Part shown: one piece after another, positions 1 through 7,254 of the stretch | Numbering within the stretch: the stretch's first letter is position 1 | How the letters are laid out: each line of letters opens with the position of its first letter | Assembly (NCBI GenBank): GCA_017538105.1 | Contig: JAFYJN010000012.1 | Span: 1 to 64,000, forward strand | Origin: Prevotella sp. | GTDB lineage: Bacteria; Bacteroidota; Bacteroidia; Bacteroidales; Bacteroidaceae | Length of the DNA: 64,000 nt | Direction: 5' to 3' | Position numbers and translations under genes: made by a program | Notes under the pieces: model-generated | What the model was told of the DNA's origin: nothing | Databases searched by the model: none | Seen by the model: the letters and a program-made list of their open reading frames with translations, nothing else

Positions 1-477
1 TAAATGAGCCTTTACAGCAGGGTAATCTTCGATTTTAATTCGAGGAATGCGCCCGCGAACGCCATTATGAGTGTTGATAAGATAAAGTCCATTGTCCACA
101 TAGCCGTATCTCTTTATATCCCTGCCGCGCAAAATAGGTCGAATAAGTTCAGCCGTTCTTTCGCGTTCATCCTCCGTTTGGCAGTTTGCCAGTATCTCAA
201 CACGTTTTTGAGAATCTATAATGAATGCTTCATTGCATCCTGTAAGTACACCACGATAGATGTTGATGTCCCAATCTTTGAGTGGTGTACCAACAGACTC
301 TATCTTCTTTTTGATGCTCAACTCTATGGGAGAAAGAATAACCCAACTGTCAGAAGAATTGAAGTCGCAGATGCTATTCTGCTGTTGCACGAAATCGCTG
401 GTTAAGTGAGAGCCATTCACAAGCTTGTTTGCAGATGGCCAAGCATGACGCGATTGAGCAAATGCCAAATAGTTCAT
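1..477 (-). CDS. Eco57I-type restriction-modification protein, TaqI-like specificity domain (partial, runs off left edge)
   Basis: The reverse strand is open from an ATG at 477 to the window edge, giving 159 residues with no stop. It matches what I know of the TaqI-like C-terminal specificity domain of Eco57I/type IIG enzymes: GVLTGCNEAF at residues 76-85 followed by RPILRGRDIKRY at 113-124, the segment that recognises the target DNA. The methyltransferase/nuclease N-terminal half expected before this region is absent, because the sequence immediately upstream is the recombinase gene. The ATG overlaps the recombinase stop codon (TAATG), so translational coupling is possible. Either this is a truncated relic or it is a specificity cassette moved by the neighbouring invertase. 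The family is recognised from memory of conserved motifs; the C-terminus is not visible. Confidence 0.75.
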   Translation of the reverse strand, partial: MNYLAFAQSRHAWPSANKLVNGSHLTSDFVQQQNSICDFNSSDSWVILSPIELSIKKKIESVGTPLKDWDINIYRGVLTGCNEAFIIDSQKRVEILANCQTEDERERTAELIRPILRGRDIKRYGYVDNGLYLINTHNGVRGRIPRIKIEDYPAVKAHL

Positions 478-1088
478 TAGTTCTCTGCCAATCCTTTAAG
501 TTCAATGAAACGAGCAAGGGTGTTCCTGTCAACCTTGCAAATTTTCGCTATTTTCCTCTTGGAAGTGCCGTTCTTCAGAAGTTCCTTGATGAGGACTTCC
601 TTACCTGATAGTTTGTATTTGTCGGTGCTACTCTTCTTTCCTTTAGGGCGACCAAGAACTACTCCTTCAGCCTTCTTCCTTGCTAAAGCTTCTTTAGTTC
701 GCTGGCTGATAAGATTACGTTCAATCTCGGCAGACAGCCCAAAAGCAAAAGCAAGGACTTTGCTTTGGATGTCATCGCCCAGACGATAGTTGTCTTTGAT
801 AGTCCATACACGGCACTCTTTTGTCATGCAGATATTCAGTATCTCCATAATCATAAAAAGATTCCTGCCCAATCGTGACAATTCACTACAGATGATAATG
901 TCATCTTTGTGGACTTTCTTAAGAAGGTTTCCCAATTGTCTCTTGGTGTAGTTCTTTGTACCACTGATAGTTTCCTCTATCCAATCGTTAATAACGATGT
1001 TCTGCTTTTCACAGAACTTGTTAATCTCGAAGCGTTGGTTTTCAACCGTCTGCTTGTCGCTGCTCACTCTGATATAACCGTAAATCAT
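477..1088 (-). CDS. Mpi-type serine DNA invertase/resolvase
   Basis: This 203-residue small serine recombinase breaks and rejoins DNA through a 5'-phosphoserine link. The N-terminal resolvase domain (about 1-135) shows YIRVS with catalytic Ser9 and Arg7, and ELSRLGRN with Arg72 and Arg75. After a long helix (LSAEIERNLISQRTKEA) comes a short DNA-binding helix-turn-helix at about 165-195. Length and C-terminal layout resemble the Bacteroides Mpi/invertase group rather than Tn3 resolvases with long tails. Mpi-group enzymes are known to flip promoters or gene segments; which sites this one uses cannot be told here. It is directly followed by a restriction specificity domain, overlapping by one base. 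No TAnnTTTG box is seen upstream, so its expression signal is unclear. Confidence 0.85.
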   Translation of the reverse strand: MIYGYIRVSSDKQTVENQRFEINKFCEKQNIVINDWIEETISGTKNYTKRQLGNLLKKVHKDDIIICSELSRLGRNLFMIMEILNICMTKECRVWTIKDNYRLGDDIQSKVLAFAFGLSAEIERNLISQRTKEALARKKAEGVVLGRPKGKKSSTDKYKLSGKEVLIKELLKNGTSKRKIAKICKVDRNTLARFIELKGLAEN

Positions 1089-1151
1089 TTTTCTGGGAAT
1101 TTACGAACATTTATCCATAACTTCCACAATATGTCAACGATTTGGTGCTTC

Positions 1152-1177
1152 TGTCCCTTTGTTTCTACGTCTAAAAT
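1152..1177 (+). repeat. Left copy of 26-base direct repeat flanking higBA
   Basis: The 26 bases starting TGTCCCTTTGTTTCTACGTC match 1906-1931 at 23 of 26 positions in the same orientation. The two copies bracket the HigBA toxin-antitoxin pair, 754 bases apart start to start. This copy also lies upstream of the recombinase start at 1088. Confidence 0.7.
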
Positions 1178-1188
1178 GAATAAAAAAG

Positions 1189-1205
1189 TTCGCAAAATTT
1201 GCGAA
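1189..1205. promoter_or_regulatory. Palindromic operator candidate for higBA
   Basis: TTCGCAAA and TTTGCGAA form perfect 8-base arms around one central base. The right arm contains the TTTG (1198-1201) that serves as the -33 element of the higBA promoter, so a protein bound here would block RNA polymerase. HigA-family antitoxins are known to repress their own promoters, and HigA as the binder is an inference. Confidence 0.6.
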
Positions 1206-1229
1206 TTTCAGAGAGTCGTGTTATCTTTG
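1198..1229 (+). promoter_or_regulatory. Bacteroidetes-type promoter for higBA
   Basis: The -33 element TTTG at 1198-1201 and the -7 box TATCTTTG at 1222-1229 are separated by 20 bases, the usual spacing in Bacteroidetes. The toxin start codon is 21 bases after the box. Confidence 0.7.
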
Positions 1230-1250
1230 CACCACAAAGAGAGCGTATAA

Positions 1251-1559
1251 ATGGATATAACGTTTGAAAAGGAATATCTGCGAGAACTGTTCTATGACGG
1301 TGAGGCGAGAGATAAAAAACATCGTTATCAGCCTGACATCATAAAACGATATGTCCGTGTGGTGAATATTCTCGACTCGGTAGATAAACCTTCAGATTTA
1401 TTACGCTATCGCTCATTACATTATGAGAAACTGGTGGGCGATATGGTTGGTATGGAATCTGTGCGTGTAAATAATAAGTATCGCATTGAGTTCAGAACAA
1501 CGTCAGAGGGAAACATCACTATTTGCAATATCATAGAATTGTCTAACCATTATAAATGA
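1251..1559 (+). CDS. higB: HigB-family toxin (RelE/ParE superfamily mRNA interferase)
   Basis: The 102-residue protein has the size and layout of HigB/RelE toxins: a helical start, then a beta-rich half with LRYRSLHYEKLVGDMVGMESVRVNNKYR-type residues, the 'killer protein' signature of an L-H-x-L-x-G region followed by S-x-R-x-N-x-x-R-I-x-F. In the family the toxin cuts mRNA on the ribosome. The antitoxin gene starts 16 bases downstream, toxin first, which is the order typical of higBA and unlike most toxin-antitoxin operons. A palindrome overlaps the promoter. Function is by family; no activity can be judged from sequence. Confidence 0.85.
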   Translation: MDITFEKEYLRELFYDGEARDKKHRYQPDIIKRYVRVVNILDSVDKPSDLLRYRSLHYEKLVGDMVGMESVRVNNKYRIEFRTTSEGNITICNIIELSNHYK

Positions 1560-1575
1560 ATAGGAGAGAACTGAT

Positions 1576-1887
1576 ATGGGAAATTTGGGATATGGAGCAT
1601 ATCCAACACACCCGGGAGAGGTGCTGAAGGATGAGATAATAGAACGTGGCATTAGTCAGCGCCAACTGGCAGAGAGCATGGGGCTGACATATTCTGTAGT
1701 GAACGAGATACTGAATGCCCGTCGGCCTCTTACAGCCAAGACTGCCCTTATGTTTGAGGCTGCACTTGATGTACCTGCTGACTCACTGATGTATCTGCAG
1801 ACAAAGTATAATATGCAGACGGCTCGCAAAGATTCATCGCTTACAAATATGTTGCGGGAAATAAGAAAGGTTGCAGCTGCCTTCTGA
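1576..1887 (+). CDS. higA: HigA-family antitoxin, XRE-type DNA-binding protein
   Basis: This 103-residue protein begins near the family hallmark HPGEVLKDE (about residues 13-21), followed by a helix-turn-helix (GISQRQLAESMG ... NEILNARRPLT, about 25-55). HigA proteins bind and neutralise HigB and repress the operon through the helix-turn-helix. It sits 16 bases after higB and both are read from the promoter at 1222-1229. The palindrome at 1189-1205 is the obvious candidate binding site. Immediately after its end the right copy of the 26-base direct repeat begins. Confidence 0.87.
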   Translation: MGNLGYGAYPTHPGEVLKDEIIERGISQRQLAESMGLTYSVVNEILNARRPLTAKTALMFEAALDVPADSLMYLQTKYNMQTARKDSSLTNMLREIRKVAAAF

Positions 1888-1905
1888 TATTATATTGCTT
1901 AGTTT

Positions 1906-1931
1906 TGTCCCTTTGTTCCTATGTCAAAAAT
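1906..1931 (+). repeat. Right copy of 26-base direct repeat flanking higBA
   Basis: This matches 1152-1177 with three mismatches (positions 13, 17 and 21 of the repeat). It begins 19 bases after the higA stop codon. Confidence 0.7.
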
Positions 1932-1978
1932 AGAATATCATACCCCCAAACATTTTTTTCAAAAAATTCTCCCAAAAG

Positions 1979-2009
1979 TTTGTCAGTTCCAAAAAAAGCG
2001 TTACCTTTG
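1979..2009 (+). promoter_or_regulatory. Promoter of the Gly-Leu-Leu-Gly tRNA operon
   Basis: TTTG at 1979-1982 and TACCTTTG at 2002-2009 are 19 bases apart, a strong match to the Bacteroidetes housekeeping promoter. The first tRNA begins about 40 bases downstream. Confidence 0.75.
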
Positions 2010-2049
2010 CAACCGCGTTTAGAGAAACGCTCCTTTTTGAAAGGGTAAT

Positions 2050-2122
<73 letters not shown>

Positions 2123-2125
2123 CAA

Positions 2126-2257
2126 CATTCTGAATAAATACCAAGTCGATAAGACATGCCCAGGTGGCGGAATTGGTAGACGCGCACGTTTCAGGTGCGT
2201 GTGCCGCGAGGTGTGCAGGTTCGAGTCCTGTTCTGGGCACTTTCTTTATTCAGAATG
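2126..2257. repeat. 13-base inverted repeat enclosing tRNA-Leu(CAG)
   Basis: CATTCTGAATAAA at 2126-2138 is perfectly complementary to TTTATTCAGAATG at 2245-2257. In the precursor RNA the arms would pair and enclose tRNA-Leu(CAG), 19 bases before its 5' end and 5 bases after its 3' end. A role as a processing stem is inferred. Confidence 0.6.
2158..2239 (+). tRNA. tRNA-Leu (anticodon CAG)
   Basis: This 82-base tRNA has acceptor GCCCAGG pairing with TCTGGGC, the class II D-arm, anticodon stem CACGT/GCGTG around loop TTCAGGT (anticodon CAG), a long variable arm, and the T-arm GCAGG-TTCGAGT-CCTGT. The discriminator is A, as expected for leucine. Confidence 0.95.
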
Positions 2258-2266
2258 GTTTTTGTT

Positions 2267-2350
2267 GGAGAGGTGGCGGAATTGGTAGACGCGCTACTTT
2301 GAGGGGGTAGTGTCAATTGCGACGTGGGAGTTCGAGTCTCCTCCTCTTCA
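2267..2350 (+). tRNA. tRNA-Leu (anticodon GAG)
   Basis: This 84-base class II tRNA has acceptor GGAGAGG/CCTCTTC, anticodon stem CTACT/GGTAG around loop TTGAGGG (anticodon GAG), a long variable arm and T-loop TTCGAGT, with discriminator A. It shares its D-arm with the preceding tRNA-Leu. Confidence 0.95.
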
Positions 2351-2409
2351 CAAAAACAAAGATTCTGGGAACAACCGCTATTGTTGCTGTTCTCATGGAA
2401 ATCTTCGTT

Positions 2410-2482
<73 letters not shown>

Positions 2483-2516
2483 CTGTTTTAGGATAAAAAC
2501 ACAAAACCTCCATTTA

Positions 2517-3056
2517 ATGAATTTATATCTTAGATACTTCGACAGGGAAACATTAGTGTATTCCGCCGATGAGGCTATCGATTTCCTTTGCTCCATTCCC
2601 GAAATAGGAATGAACCCCGATTTGGAACAGGACATCCGTGAATATGCTGAAAGCGACGTCTATTACCCCAAACGCTATAAGGTAAGGCCGCGTGTCTATT
2701 TCATCGTCATCAAGACGGAAGCGGCCACGATGCTCGACTTCAAACAGAAAAAAGCGCTCAGGTCAAACATCAATAACGACCGTCGTGACGCTCCGCAGGC
2801 TGTTAATAGACTCAACGAGGAAAAAGCGGGATGGTATGAGGGGACGCTTGACTTCAAAAGGGTGGTGCTCATGCCCGCAACAGGCAAGCATGAATACCGC
2901 GACACTCGCTTCGTGGCACAATGCAAGGCGCTGTCGGGACTCGACTGCTATAACCGCATCGTGGAACATCTCAGCACTCGTGTCGACAGGAGGAGCCAGT
3001 TCCCTTCGGCGAAAGGAAAGAACTTCAAGTTCAAATACCTGGGTATGTGGAAATAA
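2517..3056 (+). CDS. Conserved-looking hypothetical protein next to ssb
   Basis: I do not recognise this 179-residue protein. The open frame extends upstream through tRNA-Gly, so the first ATG after the tRNA (2517, MNLYLRYFDRETLVYSADEA) is taken as the start. It has no signal peptide or membrane segment, many charged residues (FKQKKALRSNINNDRRDAP), and a C-terminal basic stretch (KGKNFKFKYLGMWK). It ends 26 bases before ssb and may be cotranscribed with it. The basic character and place beside ssb would fit a nucleic-acid-linked role, but that is speculation. The downstream order ssb-gldE-phosphopantetheinyl transferase is familiar from other Bacteroidetes, where mutY often occupies this position. 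Confidence 0.75.
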   Translation: MNLYLRYFDRETLVYSADEAIDFLCSIPEIGMNPDLEQDIREYAESDVYYPKRYKVRPRVYFIVIKTEAATMLDFKQKKALRSNINNDRRDAPQAVNRLNEEKAGWYEGTLDFKRVVLMPATGKHEYRDTRFVAQCKALSGLDCYNRIVEHLSTRVDRRSQFPSAKGKNFKFKYLGMWK

Positions 3057-3082
3057 TCTTGTAACACGAATACGTTGCTACC

Positions 3083-3433
3083 ATGAATAAAGTAATGTTG
3101 ATAGGAAATGTGGGTAAAGAGCCTGAAGTGAGGTATTATGATACTGACCAGGCGATGGCTACTTTCCCCCTCGCCACGACAGAGAGAGGTTATACGCTGC
3201 CGAATGGAACCCAAGTGCCTGACAGGACCGATTGGCACAACATTGTGCTCTTCAAGGGACTGGCGAAGGTGGCTGAGAAATATGTCCATAAAGGCGACAA
3301 ACTGTATATCGAGGGGAGAATTAAATACAGGACCTACGATGACCAACGCGGACAAAAACGCTTCGTCACCGAGATATATGGCGAAAACATGGAGCTGTTG
3401 TCGCCAAAACCTCAAGATAACACCGAATCGTGA
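3083..3433 (+). CDS. ssb: Single-stranded DNA-binding protein
   Basis: This 116-residue OB-fold protein starts with MNKVMLIGNVGKEPEVRYY and contains the SSB hallmarks TDWHNIVLFKGLAKVAEKYVHKGDKLYIEG and YTLPNG. It would coat single-stranded DNA in replication and repair. It is short: after the OB fold it stops at PQDNTES, lacking both the usual glycine/proline-rich linker and the acidic DDDIPF-type tip that recruits partners in other bacteria. It may be a second, minimal SSB, or the short form seen in some Bacteroidetes. Its stop overlaps the gldE start by four bases, so the two are translationally coupled. Confidence 0.93.
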   Translation: MNKVMLIGNVGKEPEVRYYDTDQAMATFPLATTERGYTLPNGTQVPDRTDWHNIVLFKGLAKVAEKYVHKGDKLYIEGRIKYRTYDDQRGQKRFVTEIYGENMELLSPKPQDNTES

Positions 3434-4803
3434 ACATGACAACACTCGGTGTTTTGACGATAACCCTCAATTCCATTGTTGAGTCATTCTCTGAAGTACA
3501 TCTGTTGACACCGTCGATGGGTGTATACATAGCAGCCGCATTGGCTGCTTTGTTGCTTTTGTTCTCAGGATTCGCCAGTGGGTCGGAAATCGCTTTTTTC
3601 AGCCTATCACCGAATGACCTCAACGAACTTGACCCAGAGAAAAACGCTGCCGACAGAAAAATACAATTATTACGCGAAGATAGCGAACGGACATTGGCCA
3701 CGATTCTGATAACAAACAATCTGGTGAATGTCACGATTATCATGCTCTGCAACTATGTCTTCGCTAATTTGGTAGACTTCGGTAATGCGGTGGTGTTGCA
3801 GTTCATTTGTATCACCATCCTACTTACTTTCCTCTTGCTGCTCTTCGGTGAAATCATGCCGAAAGTATATGGACGGCAAAACCCGCTGAAGTTCTGCAGA
3901 AAGGTAGTGGGGGCCATCATGGTGCTCCGCAAATTGTTCTGGCCCATAGAATGGGTGCTCCTCAGAAGTGGCGTGCTGGCGGAAAAAGTGGTTCAAAAAG
4001 AAAACCATGTGCTCAGCGTCGACGACCTTGAACAGGCTCTTGAACTGACTGATGAAGACGAGATACGCGACGAACAGAGCATGCTCCGAGGTATCATTCG
4101 TTTCGGCGACGAGACGGTAAAGGAGGTGATGACTTCCAGAAGGGATATCGTCGACTTGGATATCAACAGCTCGTTCAAAGAGGTGCTCGATTGTGTGTTG
4201 GAAAACAACTACAGCCGCATTCCAGTATATCAGGATAATACGGATAATATCAAGGGTGTGCTCTATATCAAAGACCTCCTTCCGCATATCGACAAGGCTG
4301 CGACCTTCAAGTGGCAGAAATTAATTCGACCGCCGTTCTTCGTCCCTGAGACGAAAAAAGTGGACGACTTGCTTAAAGATTTCCAGCAAAACAAGGTGCA
4401 CATGGCTATCGTGGTGGATGAATTCGGAGGCACGTCGGGACTCATCACACTCGAGGATGTGTTGGAGGAAATTGTCGGTGAAATCAATGATGAGTACGAC
4501 GAGGAAGAGAAAACTTTCTCAAGACTGAACAAAAATACGTTTATCTTTGAAGGAAAAACGACACTCGGCGACTTCTGTCGCATCCTCGACATCAATGATG
4601 AAACGTTTGACGAGGTGGAAGGTGACGCTGATTCACTTGCTGGACTATTGCTCGAGATAAATGGTGACTTTCCCAAAGTTCACGATACCATTGAATATGA
4701 TAGATATCTCTTCGAAGTGCTCTCTGTTGAGGAGCGTCGAATAGCGAAAGTGAAAGTGGTCATACGTGACAAGGCGGAAAAGGATTCCAAGGTAAATAAT
4801 TAA
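3430..4803 (+). CDS. gldE: GldE-like CNNM/CBS-domain membrane protein
   Basis: This 457-residue protein has the CNNM (DUF21) membrane domain in its first about 170 residues, with helices near 32-50, 95-115 and 120-140, then two CBS domains (about 200-330; EVMTSRRDIVDLD and MAIVVDEFGGTSGLITLEDVLEEIVGEI) and a C-terminal CorC/HlyC transporter-associated domain (about 370-445). Relatives are called hemolysin-like or Mg/Co-efflux proteins; in Bacteroidetes the copy beside ssb is GldE, named from gliding motility but present in non-gliding species too. The gene overlaps ssb by four bases and is followed 10 bases later by a phosphopantetheinyl transferase. Ion specificity is unknown. Confidence 0.88.
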   Translation: MNMTTLGVLTITLNSIVESFSEVHLLTPSMGVYIAAALAALLLLFSGFASGSEIAFFSLSPNDLNELDPEKNAADRKIQLLREDSERTLATILITNNLVNVTIIMLCNYVFANLVDFGNAVVLQFICITILLTFLLLLFGEIMPKVYGRQNPLKFCRKVVGAIMVLRKLFWPIEWVLLRSGVLAEKVVQKENHVLSVDDLEQALELTDEDEIRDEQSMLRGIIRFGDETVKEVMTSRRDIVDLDINSSFKEVLDCVLENNYSRIPVYQDNTDNIKGVLYIKDLLPHIDKAATFKWQKLIRPPFFVPETKKVDDLLKDFQQNKVHMAIVVDEFGGTSGLITLEDVLEEIVGEINDEYDEEEKTFSRLNKNTFIFEGKTTLGDFCRILDINDETFDEVEGDADSLAGLLLEINGDFPKVHDTIEYDRYLFEVLSVEERRIAKVKVVIRDKAEKDSKVNN

Positions 4804-4813
4804 CAGCCACTGC

Positions 4814-5434
4814 ATGCCTGTCGCATTTATAGAACAGTTACCCGATGGCTCAAAAATTGGGGGATGGCGCTTCGACGAGACGCCGGATGCTTTGGTAGAC
4901 AAACACCCTTCATTGACGGATTGGTACGTTTCGCTGAAAGAAAAGTATCGTAGCGAGACGCGTATCATGGAGAAAATGGCTGTGCAGGTGCTGCTGATGG
5001 CAATGGATGAATGTGTGACCGACATGACGATCCCTCTCATCCATCATCTAGACTCTGGATGTCCTGTACTTTCCGACGGTAGGTTCATCAGTATTAGCCA
5101 TACAAAGGGCATGGCGGTTGTCATGCTCTCTGATGAGAGACCGGTGGGCATTGACGTGGAATACAGAAGTGCCAGGGTGGCGAAAATCGCGCATATGTTC
5201 CTGCGGCATGACGAGAAGCCGGATACCGTTGATGGGCAACTGCTAATATGGTGTGCCAAGGAAGCGGCCTACAAACTGTTCAGCGCAGAAAAACTGACGT
5301 TTGAACAGATGAAAGTTTTACCCTTCATGTTGCAGAAGAAGGGTGGAGTGCAACTGATGAACATGAAGAGCGATACGCTCGTTAATCTTTCTTACCGTTT
5401 CGATGACGACTATGTCTTGGTTTACACGTCTTAA
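4814..5434 (+). CDS. 4'-phosphopantetheinyl transferase superfamily protein
   Basis: This 206-residue enzyme has the Sfp/AcpS-type motifs: GIDVEYRSARVAKIA (Mg-binding Asp and Glu) and LLIWCAKEAAYKLF, the WxxKEAxxK signature that holds catalytic Lys and Glu. It would transfer phosphopantetheine from CoA to a serine of a carrier protein. Length is close to Sfp types. The Bacteroidetes gldE-linked gene is the usual context, and no polyketide or peptide synthase lies in this window, so acyl carrier protein is the likely substrate. The following gene starts within its last 32 bases. Confidence 0.88.
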   Translation: MPVAFIEQLPDGSKIGGWRFDETPDALVDKHPSLTDWYVSLKEKYRSETRIMEKMAVQVLLMAMDECVTDMTIPLIHHLDSGCPVLSDGRFISISHTKGMAVVMLSDERPVGIDVEYRSARVAKIAHMFLRHDEKPDTVDGQLLIWCAKEAAYKLFSAEKLTFEQMKVLPFMLQKKGGVQLMNMKSDTLVNLSYRFDDDYVLVYTS

Positions 5435-6452
5435 TGGGCTAACTGCCAGATGGACGGCTCTCCTCTGTTGTGTCTGTTTGCCAGGATGGGCACAGGCGCA
5501 GATGGATGCCCATGTGCATAAACAGAGGTCGTTCGCCAAAACGGTACCGCCAGGCGACTACAGTGGATTGTCGTGGCTCGGAGGAAACGAATATGCGGTG
5601 GTATGTGACAAAACCGACGATGCATGGCTCCGATTCCATATCGACATCGATTCGCTGACGGGCAAAATCAATGATGTGGAATATGTGGGAAAGACAACGC
5701 TCGGCGCAAAACGACGCGATCCGGAGGATGTGGTGTTTGTCCCGCAAGATAGCTCTCTCTTTATCTGCTGCGAATCGGACAATGAAGTGTGGGAATACCG
5801 ACTCGACGGCTCGTGTACGGGACGGAAACTCCAGGTTCCCGAGGTGTTCGAAAAAGCAAGGGGTAACTGCGGACTGGAAGCTCTCGCATATCATCCTCAG
5901 TCGCGACGGTTCTGGGTCATCAATGAGAGTACGATTATGGGTGATGGTGACCAGCCAACGGCAATGAACGGAGTGGCTGGCAGGTTGAGGCTGCAAGCTT
6001 TTGATGCTGATATGACGGCACGTGAACAATACCTGTATGTCATGGAAAAGGCAGTGTCCGACAAACCGGCTATTATCTTCGCCATGGGGGTGAGCGCCCT
6101 GACAGCTTTGCCTGATGGACGATTGTTGGTCCTGGAAAGGGAGTTCCACGTGCCTAAAGGCAAACTGGGGGCATATGCTCAGTGTAAAATCTTTTTGGTC
6201 GATCCCCGAACAGCAACGCCCATAGGTACGGAGAGACAGTTGGAAAACGCTGTGCCGATGGAGAAGACGATGGTGTGTGAATGGCGGACAACGCTCACGT
6301 TGCTCAATCACGCCATAGCAAACTATGAGGGGATGTGTCTCGGACCGACGCTGAGTGATGGGCGATGGGTAATCGTGTTGTTGTCTGACTCGCAACATCA
6401 ATATGCGGGGGTGCTCAAAGATTGGTTCCGCACCATCGTCATCAAACCTTGA
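5403..6452 (+). CDS. Secreted phytase-like esterase domain protein
   Basis: This 349-residue protein has a signal peptide (TARWTALLCCVCLPGWAQA, cut near residue 33) and then a beta-propeller-like body with GDYSGLSWLGGNEYAVVCDK, RDPEDVVFVPQDSSLFICCE, NCGLEALAYHP and NYEGMCLGP. These fit the 'esterase-like activity of phytase' family (DUF4394/phytase-like), whose true substrates are poorly known. The start overlaps the preceding transferase by 32 bases; an in-frame ATG at 5412 is an alternative. It converges with the gene ending at 6442, overlapping its tail by 11 bases. Confidence 0.72.
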   Translation: MTTMSWFTRLNGLTARWTALLCCVCLPGWAQAQMDAHVHKQRSFAKTVPPGDYSGLSWLGGNEYAVVCDKTDDAWLRFHIDIDSLTGKINDVEYVGKTTLGAKRRDPEDVVFVPQDSSLFICCESDNEVWEYRLDGSCTGRKLQVPEVFEKARGNCGLEALAYHPQSRRFWVINESTIMGDGDQPTAMNGVAGRLRLQAFDADMTAREQYLYVMEKAVSDKPAIIFAMGVSALTALPDGRLLVLEREFHVPKGKLGAYAQCKIFLVDPRTATPIGTERQLENAVPMEKTMVCEWRTTLTLLNHAIANYEGMCLGPTLSDGRWVIVLLSDSQHQYAGVLKDWFRTIVIKP

Positions 6453-7254
6453 AACGGATATATGAACGGTCGTCATACGACTCGTTGCCGGCCATAACAC
6501 CTTTTGTGGCGGGATGGAGATGTATGAAGAGGGGGTCTTCGCGGATAACTTGTTCTAGGTAGGCTTCGGTTGAAGCCAAATCGGTAAACAACTTGGGGTA
6601 GCCGTCGCTGGCCAGAACTATCTCTTCGGCTTCGGGAACATAAAGCACTCGCACATAGTCCATGGCGATGGGATAGCCGTCGATAACGGCGAAGTCCTTG
6701 TTCTGTTGACGAGTCGACTGGATGATGTTTGGCAGGATGGCAGCACGACCTATGTCGTCATGGCGCAGGTGGTCAATGGAGGCGCGTCCTTCTTCCAATG
6801 CTTGATGAAGAATTGCTGAACGGTGGAGGGCATTGGTTTTTTCTGTCGGTTTCTCGTTGGTAAAGGGTTGGCTGTTTACTAGACATTGGCAGTCACCAAC
6901 CATCCATATCTCTTTCCTATGGATACTGTAGATGATGGCGCTGGCGGTCATGCGTGTTTCGGCTTGGTTCGATAGCGTGAGCCTGTCGATGTCCAAAGAA
7001 GAGTAGAGCTGACGAATATGACGTGTCACATCGCAACAGAACTGGTCGCAGTCAAGATCATAGGGCATACCTTGGATAAACGCGGCAATGGTCGTCGAGG
7101 CTAATCGCCCGTTGGTCATATCGTTGCGTAAACGGAGGGGACTCTTGCTCGTGCTGCCGTCAATGACGGCTACGTAATCATCGGTTGCCACGATGGCGTC
7201 TTCCGACGGGACGGCGGGACTTTTCCCCCGGCTGAGGCTTTCTATGATGGTCAT
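6442..7254 (-). CDS. PP2C-like phosphatase family protein (putative)
   Basis: The 270-residue reading from ATG 7254 (MTIIESLSRGKSPAVP) gives VIDGSTSKSPLRL near residue 35, a position and pattern like the DG motif of PP2C phosphatases, and MVGDCQCLV, like the GDS/GDC strand of that fold. Later, VLASDGYPKLF matches the PP2C 'SDG' strand. Together these suggest a metal-dependent serine/threonine phosphatase-like fold, though the first acidic motif is weak and function is uncertain. A longer frame exists up to 7350 but would sit deeper in ygiQ; even the shorter form overlaps ygiQ by 77 bases. It is the last gene of the minus-strand operon. Confidence 0.7.
   Translation of the reverse strand: MTIIESLSRGKSPAVPSEDAIVATDDYVAVIDGSTSKSPLRLRNDMTNGRLASTTIAAFIQGMPYDLDCDQFCCDVTRHIRQLYSSLDIDRLTLSNQAETRMTASAIIYSIHRKEIWMVGDCQCLVNSQPFTNEKPTEKTNALHRSAILHQALEEGRASIDHLRHDDIGRAAILPNIIQSTRQQNKDFAVIDGYPIAMDYVRVLYVPEAEEIVLASDGYPKLFTDLASTEAYLEQVIREDPLFIHLHPATKGVMAGNESYDDRSYIRFKV

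Noticed and set aside
4-405. Plus-strand open frame of 133 codons at the left edge
   Set aside because: The opposite strand encodes a recognisable TaqI-like specificity domain; the plus-strand frame has no family features.
1103-1112. Mpi-type recombination half-site (ACGAACATTT) just upstream of the recombinase
   Set aside because: It resembles the Bacteroides fragilis Mpi consensus as I remember it with one mismatch, but no inverted partner is seen nearby, so no invertible segment can be claimed.
5439-6500. Minus-strand open frame of 353 codons opposite the phytase-like gene
   Set aside because: The plus strand has a signal peptide and family motifs; the minus frame does not.
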